64,000 nucleotides of DNA from Luzula sylvatica (GCA_946800325.1 OX326956.1:44965552-45029551); one strand, 5' to 3'. Positions 24,075-36,529 are shown, counted from the first letter of the stretch. Program-made: numbers and translations. The notes: generated by a model from the letters alone, not told the origin.

Positions 24075-24541
24075 TAGGGGTCTTCAAAACTGTCCGTTTT
24101 ATTCGTCCAATCGAACCGGTCGAATTCGATTTAATCGATTCGATTTTTCGGTTTATTTGGTTCGGTTCAAAAAATAGTATTGTTCGATTTATTATGTTTG
24201 GTTCGGTATTGATATTTTGTAAACTGGTTAAATCGAACCGACCGAATAACATCTCATTTTTCATTAATTTTTTAATGCTAAATTATAAAAAAATTGATAT
24301 AATAATTCTATAAAATAATATAATTATTTTTCATAATATGTATTTATATTTTTAATAAAAAAAATAATTCTTTTGATAAAAAAAAATTTATTTTAAAATT
24401 ATAATATTTTTCTTATTGGGTTTATAAACTTATTTGGTTCGGTTTTTTGTCGGTTCGAAAGTTAAAACGGTTCGATTCGATTTGAATTTAGTTCGGTTCA
24501 GTTTAAATCGGTTTGGACTTATTCGGTTCGGTAACACCCTA
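24075..24541. mobile_element. hAT-type MITE with GGTTCG subterminal repeats
   Basis: The ends TAGGGGTCTTCAAAACTG and, inverted, TAGGGTGTTACCGAACCG are flanked by a perfect 8-bp duplication CGTGGAAT (24067-24074 and 24542-24549). Many CGGTTCG/CGAACCG words crowd both ends, a likely transposase-binding pattern. Confidence 0.9.
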
Positions 24542-25250
24542 CGTGGAATATTCAATTTAATAATATATCTCGTGATTTATTTATTCATTCACGGATATTG
24601 GTTAAAATCCCCTGCAAAATAAATGTATTGTGAAGTAATCGAAATGACTTTTTGTTTTTGTTTTTGGCAAACTATTGATTAGTTCTGTAGACATGCATAT
24701 TATTGGATTTTTTTAATTATTTCATATGAATATTAATTAAATTATGTTCATGTGTTGGTAAACATATTTTAATTATACGGAATGAATAATATTTTTAAAA
24801 AAATGTTTTCTTCTAGTTACGGTGCGTTAAAAAGAAATAGTTTTTGTTTTCTTTTATTCAACAAATTAGTATTTCGGTAATTTTAAATCAGTTTTATCTC
24901 TTTGTAACGGACAAAAATTGAGTTATTTCCTCATCATAAGAAGAAATAAATAATTAGCATTTTGAATATTGTGGTGGATTTCTTTTTGTAATTCATCAAC
25001 AAAAATATTTGTTTTTGCTAATTTGATAAAAAAAAAAAAGTGTTATAGATATAAAAATAATCTATGATAAGTTGATAACGACTTGGACTTCATAATTCAT
25101 TGATTGATAAATGGTAAAACCAAAATTACAATTTTATCCCGCCAAAAATTAATATTACTATTCCTATATAAAAACTATGCAAGATTTAATTACCCCACAT
25201 ACAATTATTTATAATTTAATCCCGTCAGCCAATAATTTCTTTTAGTTGTT

Positions 25251-25640
25251 TGCTATGTGACACCGATACTTCAAAAATATGTAAGTATCATGAGGATACG
25301 GATACGGGTGTGATACATCTCGGATATGTATCGGATACGTCACAGGCCGTATCTGAATATTTTAATATTTATTTTTTCAAATACGACAAGATATGGTTGG
25401 ATACGGCTAGGATACTGATTTATGATACTTCGGACTATTATATATTTTGACCACAATATCTTTAAATAAATTACATATGATATTTCTAGATTATTTCTAG
25501 AATATTTTTATGATACTTGCATTGTTTGGTATTATCATGATATTTAATTTAAAATTATTCTTAATTTATTCTTTAATGTATTATTCATTAATTAATTATA
25601 TGTAATATAAATATATTAAGGGAAATTTTACTGTTTAGAC
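25251..25640. mobile_element. Diverged partial copy of the 43.97-kb hAT MITE
   Basis: It begins CTATGTGACACCGATAC and continues with GTATCATGAGGATACGGATAC, like the right end of the MITE at 43971-44500 in reverse orientation. The far terminus is not found, so it is truncated or too decayed. Confidence 0.6.
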
Positions 25641-25869
25641 CAAATAAGTTTCGTATTACCAAAAATATACCAACTAGTTTAAAAATTTGGAAAATAACAC
25701 TCTCGACTTTTGAAAAATCGAGAGATTGCTAAACTGCTCGACTTTTCAAAAGTCGAGCGCTTTTATTCCTTAATCACCTGATCACATGGCAGGATTAATT
25801 ATTTCCCCAAACTGCTCGACCTTTGAAAAGTCGAGCAATTTTGCAATGATGATGATATTTTTTTGGTCC

Positions 25870-25908
<39 letters not shown>

Positions 25909-25934
25909 AAGCCCTCGACCTTTCAAAGGTCGAG
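25641..25934. repeat. Repeat with four CTCGAC...GTCGAG hairpins
   Basis: Near-perfect hairpins lie at 25700-25724, 25736-25758 (11-base arms, one-base loop), 25814-25836 and 25914-25934. A related copy with its own hairpins lies at 63386-63640, starting with the same GACCAAATAAGTTT and GGAAAATAACACTCTCGAC phrases. A (CT)n run occupies 25874-25907. Probably a transposable-element end; no terminal duplication was found. Confidence 0.75.
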
Positions 25935-26013
25935 CACTTTGTGCTATTTATACCCCACCGTTTGGTCCCCACTCACATATATTGGTTATTATTTTAGTTA
26001 TTACGTTCAATTA

Positions 26014-26336
26014 TGTTGATAATTAAGAAATATAATTAAATATTCAGTAAAATTTATTCCAATTTATGAATTCGAACAATTATTAATTACGTATTAAGTT
26101 AACAACTAACATATATTGTTTATTATTTTAATTAATATACTAATTTAGAACATAGATCATGTTATGATAACATTTGGTATTTGTTTCCGAATTTTACCAT
26201 AACATTATCTATGTTCTAAATTGGTATATTTAATAAAAATATTAACTATTACATGTTGGTTGTTAACTTAATACATAGTTAATAATGATTCGAATACTTA
26301 AATTTGAATAAATTTTACTGAATATTTAATTATCAA
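26014..26336. repeat. Long imperfect palindrome, about 140-150-bp arms
   Basis: The arms 26014-26166 and about 26196-26336 are inverted copies (TATTCAGTAAAATTTATTC, GTATTAAGTTAACAAC, TTTAGAACATAGAT). The same sequence forms the inner arms of the Mutator-like element at 31426-32364, so this is probably a related element or a remnant of one. Confidence 0.85.
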
Positions 26337-26539
26337 GTGAGTTTTTGAAAATTGAATTTTCAGGTCACTCGGATTTTAGTTAGGTTTCAAGTTAGTTATG
26401 TTTTAGGATCAGTGGGATCTCGTAACGACCCGTAATCGAACGATTCCTGACTCGAATGACCCGCAAACCGAAATGATCCGAATTCAATATTATCCGATCC
26501 GAACCGTCCGATTGCCAACTTTACAAGTATCTTGTTCAT

Positions 26540-27540
26540 TTTTTTAATTTTTTTATATTAATTTATTCAATAAATAATTTAAAGAATAAAATTAGTTATG
26601 ATCCACATGCAATTGCATATTTGAACAAGAAGAACTAAAAAGTAATTATGTCTTTCTTTGTACGATTATAAATAATTAGTGCCTGATTAGTGTTATAAAA
26701 CTGCCCATTTTTCAAAGTTTGTCAAATATACGTAACTCACTCAGTAAATTTCAAACTTACTTGTTTATTTTAATAAATTCCAAAAAAAATTGGTCTTCGT
26801 TTAAAATTTTCTCTTTTTATTGATACGTTGAAATTAACGGTTAATTCGTTTTTGTGTATTAATTGAGTTGAAAATTATCCAACTAATTTTCTTCGAAATA
26901 AGCATAAAGGATGGAAGAGGCGAAGTAAAATTTCCCAAAAAAAAACTATCATTGCGATACAAATCTACTAAATCTAATTTCATTGAATATTAAACAAAAT
27001 AATTTTCATTACAACTACAATAAAAATAAGTCCCATCTTTTCGATCGTGGGATAAGTGGTCAATTAAATATAAAGAATTTGATACTCGAATTTGGTATAG
27101 TTTAATTTTTATTTATATTTTTTATACCAGCTTTATGTTTTATAATTAAAAATACCCATGTCAATATAAAAATAATCAAAGATACCAATTTCATCGTCCT
27201 ATTAATATTATCCATCCGAGAGCATATCCTGTGCCACCAGATTTCAACACAACGTCCTCAATTTTCTAATTAACTCACTTAATTAACTTATAAATTGACA
27301 CATCTAAATTGATTTAACTAACTTAGCGTGATAATTAATATCTATCTGAATTAACAAATGATAATTAATATTCAAAAATTATTAATTCAATATATTTTTT
27401 TAATTAAATGGGTTAATTAAGAAATTCAGAATGTTGAGATGAAATCTGGTCCCTATCTGAATGCTTTAATCATTTCGATGCAAATAATTCTCATAAGATG
27501 GCTCAATTTTCGAAAATTAAAGGTATAAGAATATCCCACG
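26540..27540. other. AT-rich intergenic DNA, no gene seen
   Basis: No frame, repeat border or RNA gene could be supported. Confidence 0.5.
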
Positions 27541-27551
27541 CACGATCCCCT

Positions 27552-27639
27552 CACGTGATGCGATATCCAGACACGTGTCCAATGGAACAAAATTATCACC
27601 GGAAAATTCTCTTGAGCAATGGAACTGTACCGACACGTG
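27552..27639. promoter_or_regulatory. Cluster of three CACGTG G-boxes
   Basis: CACGTG occurs at 27552-27557, 27572-27577 (within the palindrome GACACGTGTC) and 27634-27639, with a further GACACGTTTC near 27695. Such ACGTG clusters act as bZIP/ABA-response sites in plant promoters, but no transcription unit is visible nearby. It could be an orphan promoter or a captured fragment. Confidence 0.4.
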
Positions 27640-28233
27640 TTAGATGGTCATATGCTATTGTCGTACAGTTGAATAGTGGATACCTGATTCTTACTGACAC
27701 GTTTCAACCAACTGAGATTGATTTGGCTGGGTCTGTTGCTGTACCCTGTACTGTCTCTACAGCAACTCTATACGTACTAATTAAATAGTAATGCACTCTT
27801 ACAAAACCGTCCTTTAAATATTCCAAATAATTTTACAAAAATTAAGATTTTACTTTTGAAAATAAATGGAGACGCAAATTATACTTTTAATTCACGCGTC
27901 TCTTGTAATTTTTTTTTTATCACGCACTCAACCAATTGGATTATAATTTCGTTAACGTAAAAAATAATTGTAATGATATTTTGTTTCCTAGTAATTAATT
28001 ATAAGAAATGTAAATTTTGTCCAAAGAATCATAATTTGTGAGTTTATGAATGTTCGACTCGATAATTAATTACGTAGATTTTTTTAAAATGATCTTCAAA
28101 TATATTTCGAAATTGTTTACTGTCCGATTATTTGTAGTAGCATTTTACACCGTTCTATTACTCTTCGAAGTCAATTTTTTATTCCCTTCTCGGTTATGTG
28201 AAAACTCTTGTTCATCGATCAGAGAGGTCCCAG

Positions 28234-28820
28234 TAGGGGTGTCAACGGTTCGGATCCGGTTCGGATAGTGGTCATACCAGATTCATATCCATATTGTCGG
28301 ATTCGGATACGGTTCGGATAATAAACGGATACGGATACGGTTCGGATATTGTCGGATACGAATACAGATATGGTTCTGTTTCGGATATTAAAACGGATAT
28401 TATGTTATCATAACGTAACTTACTTTTTAGCTATAAATATATATAATTTGTGACATGAACGATAAATATGATTATATTTAAACATAATTTTACGATTGTG
28501 AGTTAAATCATTTACAAATCATTAATTTGTATATGATTTTTCAACTAATATCAAATATAATACATAAAAATAATATATAATATTAGTATCCGGATCCGAT
28601 TTCGGATACTCGAATCTAGTTTCGAGTATCCGGATCCTAAAAATACCCGGATCCGGTTCTCGCACCAAAACCGAATATCGAATCCGGTTCCGGATCTTAA
28701 AATTAGCAACCAGATCCATATCCGGATCCACTCGGATTCGGATATTTTTTTCGAATCCGGATATTTTTTCGGATACGGTTCGGGTCGGTTCGGGCAATAT
28801 CCACACCATTGACATCCCGA
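28234..28820. mobile_element. hAT-type MITE (CGGATAC family), copy 1
   Basis: Termini TAGGGGTGTCAACGGTTCGG and, inverted, TCGGGATGTCAATGG, with a perfect 8-bp duplication GGTCCCAG (28226-28233 and 28821-28828). Both arms are filled with GGATACGG/ATCCGG words. Frames on either strand are repeat translations. Confidence 0.93.
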
Positions 28821-29255
28821 GGTCCCAGTCGATAAAAAAAAAGACCTCCTTGGTGCGGAGTCACTTTCAGTGGAGCCTCATCTATGAAACACACTCACCC
28901 AAGTTGCTGGTTTTGCCGCTTCTATAGGCATGGCAACTAGCTTTTCCGAATTAGCACATGATATACTATGGATTAATGACATGTCGTTATTTTTCTTTTT
29001 AATTGGTTAAAACTTTTTTTAACCTTGAGATTAAATATTTGATGTTATTTATATATGCTTTTACTTTTTGCTATTATTATTTTTATACTATGAATTAAAA
29101 ATGTGTTGTTATTTATATTTTTAGTTTACTATAGACTAATAATATGTAAATATTTGTTATTTATAAAGTTCTCTGTATTATGGATAAAATATGTTATTAT
29201 TTATATTTTTCATTGTAAAAGAATATTAATATGATTATGAAAGTTATAAAAGCAA

Positions 29256-29925
29256 GGTTGTTAAAATCGGGATTCTACCATGAATCGTTCGGGGGTGGAA
29301 TCGATTCGGATCGTAAAATCGTATGTAGAATCGTAAAATTCTACGGAAAATAAAAATAAATAAATAAAATAATATATTGTGAAAATATTTTATAACTGAG
29401 ACATAACAAAACATGCATTGAGCATACTCACCCAAAATATCAAATATCAAAAATAGACAAATACAAGTCACATATAATTTGAGACATCCAAAACATTTAA
29501 AATAGCGAAACAAAAGTCACATTTAGTCTTCTAGCAAAATTTTCAATCGTGATCCTCCGAGACGTGGGAATGTTGTGGAATTAATGGTCTTCTAGTAAAA
29601 TCATATATTGCTTCTCTTCCTCAGTTGTGAAAATGAGAATATAAAGTGAGAGTGGGGAATGTGAGTAGAAAATAAAATTATATTGTAAACTAATTGTAAG
29701 TTTGGTCCTGCCAAGAAAATTGGACTATTTTTTATGTTTTAGATATTCAAATACACATAACATGTAATAAAATAGTAGAATCTTAAATTACACTCGATTC
29801 TACACGATTCTACGATTTAACTCGCGATTCTACCGCGATTTTACGTATGAGTTGACTCGTTTTCTCCTCTCAAACTCGTAGAATCATGCGATTCTACGAG
29901 TTGAATCGCGATTTTGACAACTATG
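29256..29925. mobile_element. hAT-type MITE with GATTCTAC subterminal repeats
   Basis: Ends GGTTGTTAAAATCGGGATTC and, inverted, CATAGTTGTCAAAATCGCG, inside a perfect 8-bp duplication AAAAGCAA (29248-29255 and 29926-29933). The left end looks three bases short relative to the right. Dense GATTCTACGA words occur near both ends. Confidence 0.8.
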
Positions 29926-29933
29926 AAAAGCAA

Positions 29934-31416
29934 CTAGCTAAAAACCGAAGGGGAATCGACGATGATCGAATTTTAGACGCTGCATGTAAAAAATGGTCGT
30001 TCGCCTTTTTTTTGACGGGTTTTTTTAATCGTCGTGATTTGCCACGCGACGCATTATAGTTGATAGTAATGTTTCGGAATGCACTTCAAATAAATTAACT
30101 TTCCGTAAGTCGACTTTCCGGAAATGCACTTTAAATTCTATTGTTTGGATTCCCGAAAGTAATTCTACTGGATTTATAGTTTTTATGTTTGGGTTGATGT
30201 AATTGAACTATGAAATTTCAAGATTTTTATAAAAATATGCAAATAAATTTAGGGAAAATTTTGTAAGAAGACACAATATGTTTCAGATTTACTAAAATAG
30301 ACAAAAAGTTTGAAAGTTTGAAAGGTCGAGAGATGTAGAAATGGATTTTTTTCTTGATATATTAACCCATATTGCACCCATATATATGTATATCTAAAAT
30401 ATATATTATTTGAAAAAACATCAAAATAAATATCGTATTTTTTTTTATCAAATCTTAATAAATCATATTTATAAGTATTTTATATCGAAGTTAAGCATAT
30501 TTTTCAAAGAAAATAATTTTGACATAAAAATTATTTAGCTCAAGTATAAGTATAGATCATATTTTCATTTGATAACTAAAAAATTAATCAAACACAATAA
30601 TTTGAATAAATAAGTAAAATATATAGATATTAATTTTGTATACATCATGTTTTAATATTCTCAAATACTAATAATGTTTTAAAATAATTGATAATATTTC
30701 TCAATTTTTATAGTTTTTACAAAAATATTAATTATATTTTAAAATATTTCCGGGTTTATTTGAATTAGTAATGAGTCTAGTGTTATATTTCATTACTAAT
30801 AAGTAGAAAACGCAAATATTTAAAATATAATTCATATTTATAAATATTAAGAAAATGACAAAATAATTAGAAATATTTAAAATGATATTTTAAAATAATA
30901 GTTAAAATAATTTTAGTTATTTTGAGATTATGGTGATTTATTAGATTCTTATATTAACACAATGAAAATATAATTCATAAACTTTTAGTAGTGTTTATTT
31001 AGATTATTGTGCTTGAGTAGTGTTTATTTATTTATTTACCTCAAAGGGGAGGTTGTATTGTGATGTATCTCCAGTTCATGTAAATTTGAGGGGTAATTGA
31101 GTTGCAGAAAAAGAAAGAGACAATGTAAGTCGATTTGCAGTAGTTTGACAAATTACTTCAAACCAAACTAATAAGAATAGACTAATGCAGTAGTCCCACT
31201 TACAAATTGACAGAGTTACTGCAAAACAAACATACTCTTAAGTGCATTAACACGCCACTTATTTATTACTTAATACACGTTAAAATAAAACTAAAGAGCC
31301 TTGTATTTCTATACGTATTTGTATCTTTGATTTTTTGAAAATTATTGTATCATCGTATCCGCGTAACATAATAACTCACTCAATATTAATTGAGAAACTC
31401 AATCAAACTATAATTC
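29934..31416. other. AT-rich intergenic DNA, no gene seen
   Basis: A short match to the 25.6-kb hairpin repeat (GAAAGGTCGAGAGAT) occurs near 30320. Otherwise nothing is supported. Confidence 0.5.
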
Positions 31417-31425
31417 ATATAAATA

Positions 31426-32364
31426 GGAGCATTTCTGCATGTAACCCCTTTTAGAATAAAAATTCAAAAACTAACCCCCTTTTCGAAAATATTCCAAAAA
31501 TAACCTCCTTTTCGCAAATATTCCAAAAATAACCCCTTTCGGGTTTATAAATCCCGCCGCTACAGTATCGCTGCAGTGTTTTGAGGAAAAAAAAATTTTT
31601 TTCTCCTTCAAAATGTACCCTCCGAATTCTCCATTATTTAACTATTACATTTAATTAACGTGATAATTACAACATATCATTAAATATTAACTAATATTTA
31701 TTCCAATTCATGAATTCGAATAAATATTAATTATGTATTAAGTTAATAACTAACAATAAAATTAATATTTATGAATTCAAATGTACCCACCGAATTTTCT
31801 ATTATTTTTTTTTTTTTGAAAGAAAAGCTTATGCTTTTCTGTTTTTTATAAAAGATAAAAGTTTTATTTACAAGTGTGGGGGGTTCCCGTTTCAGGCTTA
31901 TCAAGCCCTAAATAAATTTTTTTTGAAATTGCACTTCCGCAATAAAAGTCAGTCTAATCGGTCCCGTTCAACTCTGTTAGTTATGCTGTTAGTTATGCTG
32001 TTAGTTAAATAACTTAATTATGAAATATTAATTATGCTGTTAGTTATTAACTTAATACATAATTAATATTTATTCGAATTCATAAATTAGAATAAATTGG
32101 AATAAATATTAGTTAATATTTAATAATATGTTGTAATTATCACGTTAATTAAATGTAATAGTTAAATAATGGAGAATTCGGTGGGTACATTTTGAAGGAG
32201 AATAATTTTTTTTTTCCAAAACACTGTTGCGGCGAGATTTAAAAACCCGAAACACTGTAGCGGTGAGATTTAAAAACCCGAAAAGAATTATTTTTGGAAT
32301 ATTTTCAAAAAGGGGTTAGTTTTTGAATTTTTATGCTAAAAGAGACTACATGCAGAAATGCTCC
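31426..32364. mobile_element. Mutator-like non-autonomous element, ~0.33-kb TIRs
   Basis: The ends start GGAGCATTTCTGCATGTA and remain inverted copies for about 325 bases (31426-31752 against about 32037-32364). A perfect 9-bp target duplication ATATAAATA (31417-31425 and 32365-32373) fits the Mutator superfamily. The central 280 bases include a poly-T/A stretch and a thrice-repeated CTGTTAGTTATG. No transposase is encoded. Confidence 0.92.
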
Positions 32365-32373
32365 ATATAAATA

Positions 32374-33400
32374 TCTTTTAAGTCACGACTTCAATTCTCA
32401 TTTACATAAAAAAAATAAACTTACAATCCGTGGCCTTATCTTCAAAACTTAAACCATAATAGTTTTTTTGAAAGCAAGTATATAAAAAACAAATAATACT
32501 TTCTTTCGCTTTAAGCAAGAAAACAACTTAACAGGATTATAGTATTCATAATTTTTTCGAAATAAACTGTGTGTATTTTTTTGGATAATTGGTTTGGAAC
32601 TAGCAAGTTACGTCCTCTATTACATAAATATAAAAAAAGATATTACATAAATATAAAAAAAGATAGGGTTTGAGCTGTAAAAACAATACAAAAATGGACC
32701 GGAACTCAAAGAGCGGACGTGAAGCGGAATGGATAACGGATGTGAAAGAAGATTTAAATGAAGTTAATAGGGGGACGTGTGGTCCCAGATTACGGATCTC
32801 ATCGCCCTCACACACCTTAATCTTTTCCTTTTTCGGTTCTTGTCCTTTTCTTTCTTACTAATCACAATCCGACCATAAATATAAAGTAATTCTATGGAAT
32901 GTATTTTCCCGTGTGGTTGATAGCAGCGTGATGAAATTTATGATGCAGATTGAATTATATGAAGCTAATTTTGTATGTAAATATAATATCTAGTGCAGAA
33001 TCAATATTCTGTTGTGAGAACATAAATATATATTGTTCTCGCCCATGGCTCTGAAAATATACATTGGTAATTACTATAATTTAAAATTTTGATATATAAT
33101 AATATTATTGTTCCATTTTTGTTTACGTTTTAAAAAGATTTAGGTCACTCGATCGTTCTGGCAGCCATAAAATAACTTGATGTTTGCTGAATTTGTAAAA
33201 ATAGCATTTTCATCAGATAGTCGGACGAAAATAAATATTTTAGCGTCAATTATTCAGACGAAAATGATCGATAATTTGATTTTTCGTCTAAATAAGCTTA
33301 GCAAATTAACAAACTGGACCGAGAGAAAAGTCGAAAATAATAATAATTTTGTCTTGTTTCGGCATTAGAATCTTGACAAAAGTAATTGATGTCGTGGGAC
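32374..33400. other. Intergenic DNA, no gene seen
   Basis: A 63-codon frame at 32670-32861 has neither promoter signals nor family resemblance. A direct duplication TTACATAAATATAAAAAAAGA lies near 32619-32664. Confidence 0.5.
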
Positions 33401-33419
33401 GAGCAATAATATGTTTTTC

Positions 33420-34029
33420 TTATTTTCGTGGAGTACTTCGATGGTCAAGAAATAAAGACGAAATTATTCGTTCAAATGAAGAATCAAAACATTGAATACT
33501 TTCGCGAATAGGGATATTATACACTCACAAAAATAACTCTATCGGTATCCCTAAACTCAATTTACTTTCGTTCGAACGGAATACACGTGCGTTCGAAATG
33601 AGACAACCATGTCCCACATTTGAGTTTGCAAAGGAAAATCAACAAATGCTTCTTTCGAACGAAATCACCTACTCGTTCGAACAGAACCTCATTCTCCGTT
33701 GGAACGAAACGTTCAACGTGTCAACGGAAGAATGAGTTGCAAACTCAAACTAAAGACGGTGCAGCTTGCGTTCGTATAGAAGTGTCAGATTTTGGATCAT
33801 TACAAGTGTTCTTTAAATAGACCCTCTCTTGATTTTCTCTCTAACTCTTCCACAACTTATTTACACAATATCAAAAAGAAAAAAATAACCTTAGAAATCT
33901 CCAACTTAATTCTTCTAAATAAACTTCTTGATTATATCTTTCCAATCTTTCCCACAAACGATTACCAATTCGCGTGACCGATTACGTAGAGTTCGATTTG
34001 TAAATTGTAATATGCTAGTTATTGTTGGG
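33420..34029 (+). repeat. LTR fragment of the Sirevirus-like family, CGTTCGAACG type
   Basis: It aligns in order with the solo LTR at 48481-50019: GAATCAAAACATTGAA, TATCCCTAAACT, then a palindrome zone, a TTTAAATAGACCC TATA region, and GCGTGACCGATTACG...TTGTAATATGCTAGT. The palindrome zone carries CGTTCGAACG words (33574 on) instead of CCGTTATAACGG. The left border is not found. The right side is cut by the hAT MITE at 34030, and the sequence beyond does not continue the LTR clearly. Confidence 0.7.
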
Positions 34030-34631
34030 CACTGTTGTGAAAAACGGTGAAAACGGTGGAAAAACGGTGTTTCGGTGGAAAAACGTTCCGTTTTTTACAA
34101 GACGGTTTGAAAAAACGGTCAAACGTTTTTTTACCGTGTTTAACCGTTTTTTTTTGGAAAAAAACGTTTTTCGGTTCGAAAAACGGCCGTTTTTCACAAC
34201 AAAAAATTGAAATTTTGATTATTTACCGTTTTTTGGCCCATTTTATTTTCCAACCCAATAAAATTACCATTTTTTTACTTACGGTTGTCCCGAATGATGT
34301 TAATGATTTTACTATTTAGTTTATGTTTGGATTTGAGTTTATATTTTGATGTTACGTTTTGTTGGACATTCGTTTTGATGTTACGTTTATGTTAGACATT
34401 CGTTTTGATGTTATGTTTTATGATGGATGTTGTTTATGTTATTTTTTTTACTATTAAAAAATTACATTATTATATATTTTTTTGGTTTCATCTATAAATT
34501 TTAATGAAATTATTATCGATTTCGGTGACCGTTTTTTTCACCGTTTTTCCACCGTTTTTTCACCGTTTTACGGTAATCCCGTTTTACGGTCCCCGACCGT
34601 TCCGTACCGTTTTCCGTATTTTACAACATTG
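34030..34631. mobile_element. hAT-type MITE with ACGGT subterminal repeats
   Basis: Termini CACTGTTGTGAAAAACGG and, inverted, CAATGTTGTAAAATACGG, with a perfect 8-bp duplication TTGTTGGG (34022-34029 and 34632-34639). Both arms are dense in AAAACGGT/ACCGTTTT. Confidence 0.93.
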
Positions 34632-34639
34632 TTGTTGGG

Positions 34640-35261
34640 TATCGACACCGCTACCGAGCCCCACATAACGGAATGACGACCCGTTCCGAAACGATCCCGA
34701 GGACCACGACGGCGACTTCGAGGGTAAGAACCTATGTAACCAATACTATAACTTTCAGAGAGCGTCATATCACGTTAAATTGATCACGGAAAATGATTGA
34801 CACGTTTTGTAGTTGTTTTCCTTGCTGCTCCGATCTCCAGAAACACGTGCGTTCCATGATCGCACGATTCGATACAGTCAATGAAGCTTTGCCTTTGTCG
34901 AATACATCCGGATATCTTCCAGTTAACCTTCGACCTTGCTTGAACTCGCTCTCACTTGATGACAACGAAAGGTTTCAGTTCAGATATCTCTACTCGTATC
35001 CACTGCGAGTTTCGTCGCTTGGTTACACGCAAATTCCAAATTTCCCTAACAAATTTATCGTAAACTTGCTTGAATATCTTCTCAAATCTCTAATGGTATT
35101 TTTTCTTTTCTTTCTCTTAATCAGATATGGACAGAAAGTTATAAGTTATGACTTGAGAGAGAAAAAGAAAACAAATAAGATTTTATCTTAATTGCTGTAA
35201 TTAATATGATTAATAAGTATCTTCAAATCAAACTGAAATTTCAGAATTCGGATCACAATGC
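34640..35261. other. Segment with unassigned frames between two MITEs
   Basis: Frames at 34793-35191 (+) and 34765-34965 (-) overlap one another. Neither has recognisable motifs, a promoter or a plausible composition. GC content is higher than in the neighbours, so it may be a remnant of an older element or gene. Confidence 0.35.
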
Positions 35262-35269
35262 GTCATCAC

Positions 35270-35891
35270 TTGGGATGTAAACGGTTCGGATATTATCCGA
35301 ACCGACCCGACCCGAATCCGCCTAAATATCCGGATCCGAATAAAAGTATCCGGATCCGTTTTTTCTGATCCGGATCCGGATTCGGTTTTGATAATTGGGA
35401 TCGGATCCGGATCCGAATAACAGTATAAAAACGGATATCCGTTTTTTTGAAAATTTATTATATTTTTAAATAACTATAGGCTTATAGAGCCCAATATAAA
35501 TTTATGTTTGCATGACTTATAATTGATAAACCAAGTTCATTTTATAAGAAAATGAATCTTTCATATATGCTTTTTTCAAATCCCAAAATATTTGACAAAT
35601 ACTTGATTTTGTTTCGTAAAATTATAATGTCTTTTTATGTATTATTTAAGTATTATTTTGATATTGTTTGAGATTCGTTGGTAAAATAGATAGTTATGTT
35701 ACATACAAAATATCCGTTTGAACTATTCGAATAATATCCAGATTCGTATCCATATCCGATATATCCGAACCGAATCCGTATCCGTTTAATATCCGAACCG
35801 TATCCGGATCCGGGAATATCCGTATCCGTATCCGAAAAAAAATACGGATCCGGATATGGTATGACCACTATCCGAACCGTTTACACCCGTA
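35270..35891. mobile_element. hAT-type MITE (CGGATAC family), copy 2
   Basis: Ends TTGGGATGTAAACGGTTCGG and, inverted, TACGGGTGTAAACGGTTCGG, with a perfect 8-bp duplication GTCATCAC (35262-35269 and 35892-35899). Same family as 28234-28820. Confidence 0.93.
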
Positions 35892-35931
35892 GTCATCACG
35901 GTAGAAACTGTTGTTTAATTTAGATCTAGAT

Positions 35932-35954
35932 GGGGGGGGGGGGGGGGGGGGGGG
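35932..35954 (+). repeat. G23 homopolymer
   Basis: Twenty-three consecutive G. The related solo LTR has only C6 on the opposite strand at the equivalent place (near 49991), so the run expanded in this copy. Length may be affected by sequencing error. Confidence 0.9.
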
Positions 35955-36529
35955 TTTGAATAGGAAGTCCTAAGGTTCAATTTTTAGGGTAATGGAATAC
36001 AATTACAATTTGGGCGGAAGCGTAAATAAATTAGAGAAAAAAATACAATATCGAAACAAATAACACGCGATATTTGTTTACGGAGTTCGGTAGGTGGTTA
36101 CTTTGTAGCTTTGACTCACCGGCTACTTGCTCAATCGACCGACTCGATTTATTGCAAGTACATACGTCTCTGGAGTTGCCTTGCGCATTTTCAGATTTCG
36201 ATTGAATACCCAACTCAACTATTACAAGGTTTTGGGAAGATCGATTTACACGAATCTATCGATCTATGACGGAATTTACAAATAGTAACTAGCCTATGAC
36301 AAATTGCTAAAAATGAACTAGTCATCGGTCACGCAAGTTGGGAATCGTTTAGTAGAGGGAAATGAAATAGATCAATGATCTAGGGGTTTTGTCTAGAGAA
36401 TTTAGAGCTCAAGATTTAGTGGAGTTGTAATTTTGGCAAGAATAATTTCTGAGAGAAAGATAGGAAGAGTTATATTTATAGAACATATACACTCTTCCTA
36501 TTTTTAACTTTTCTGTACAGTCTGTCGAG

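Noticed and set aside
34793..35191. 132-residue frame between two hAT MITEs
   Set aside because: No promoter, no recognisable motif, and a similar-length frame on the opposite strand; kept only as an unassigned segment.
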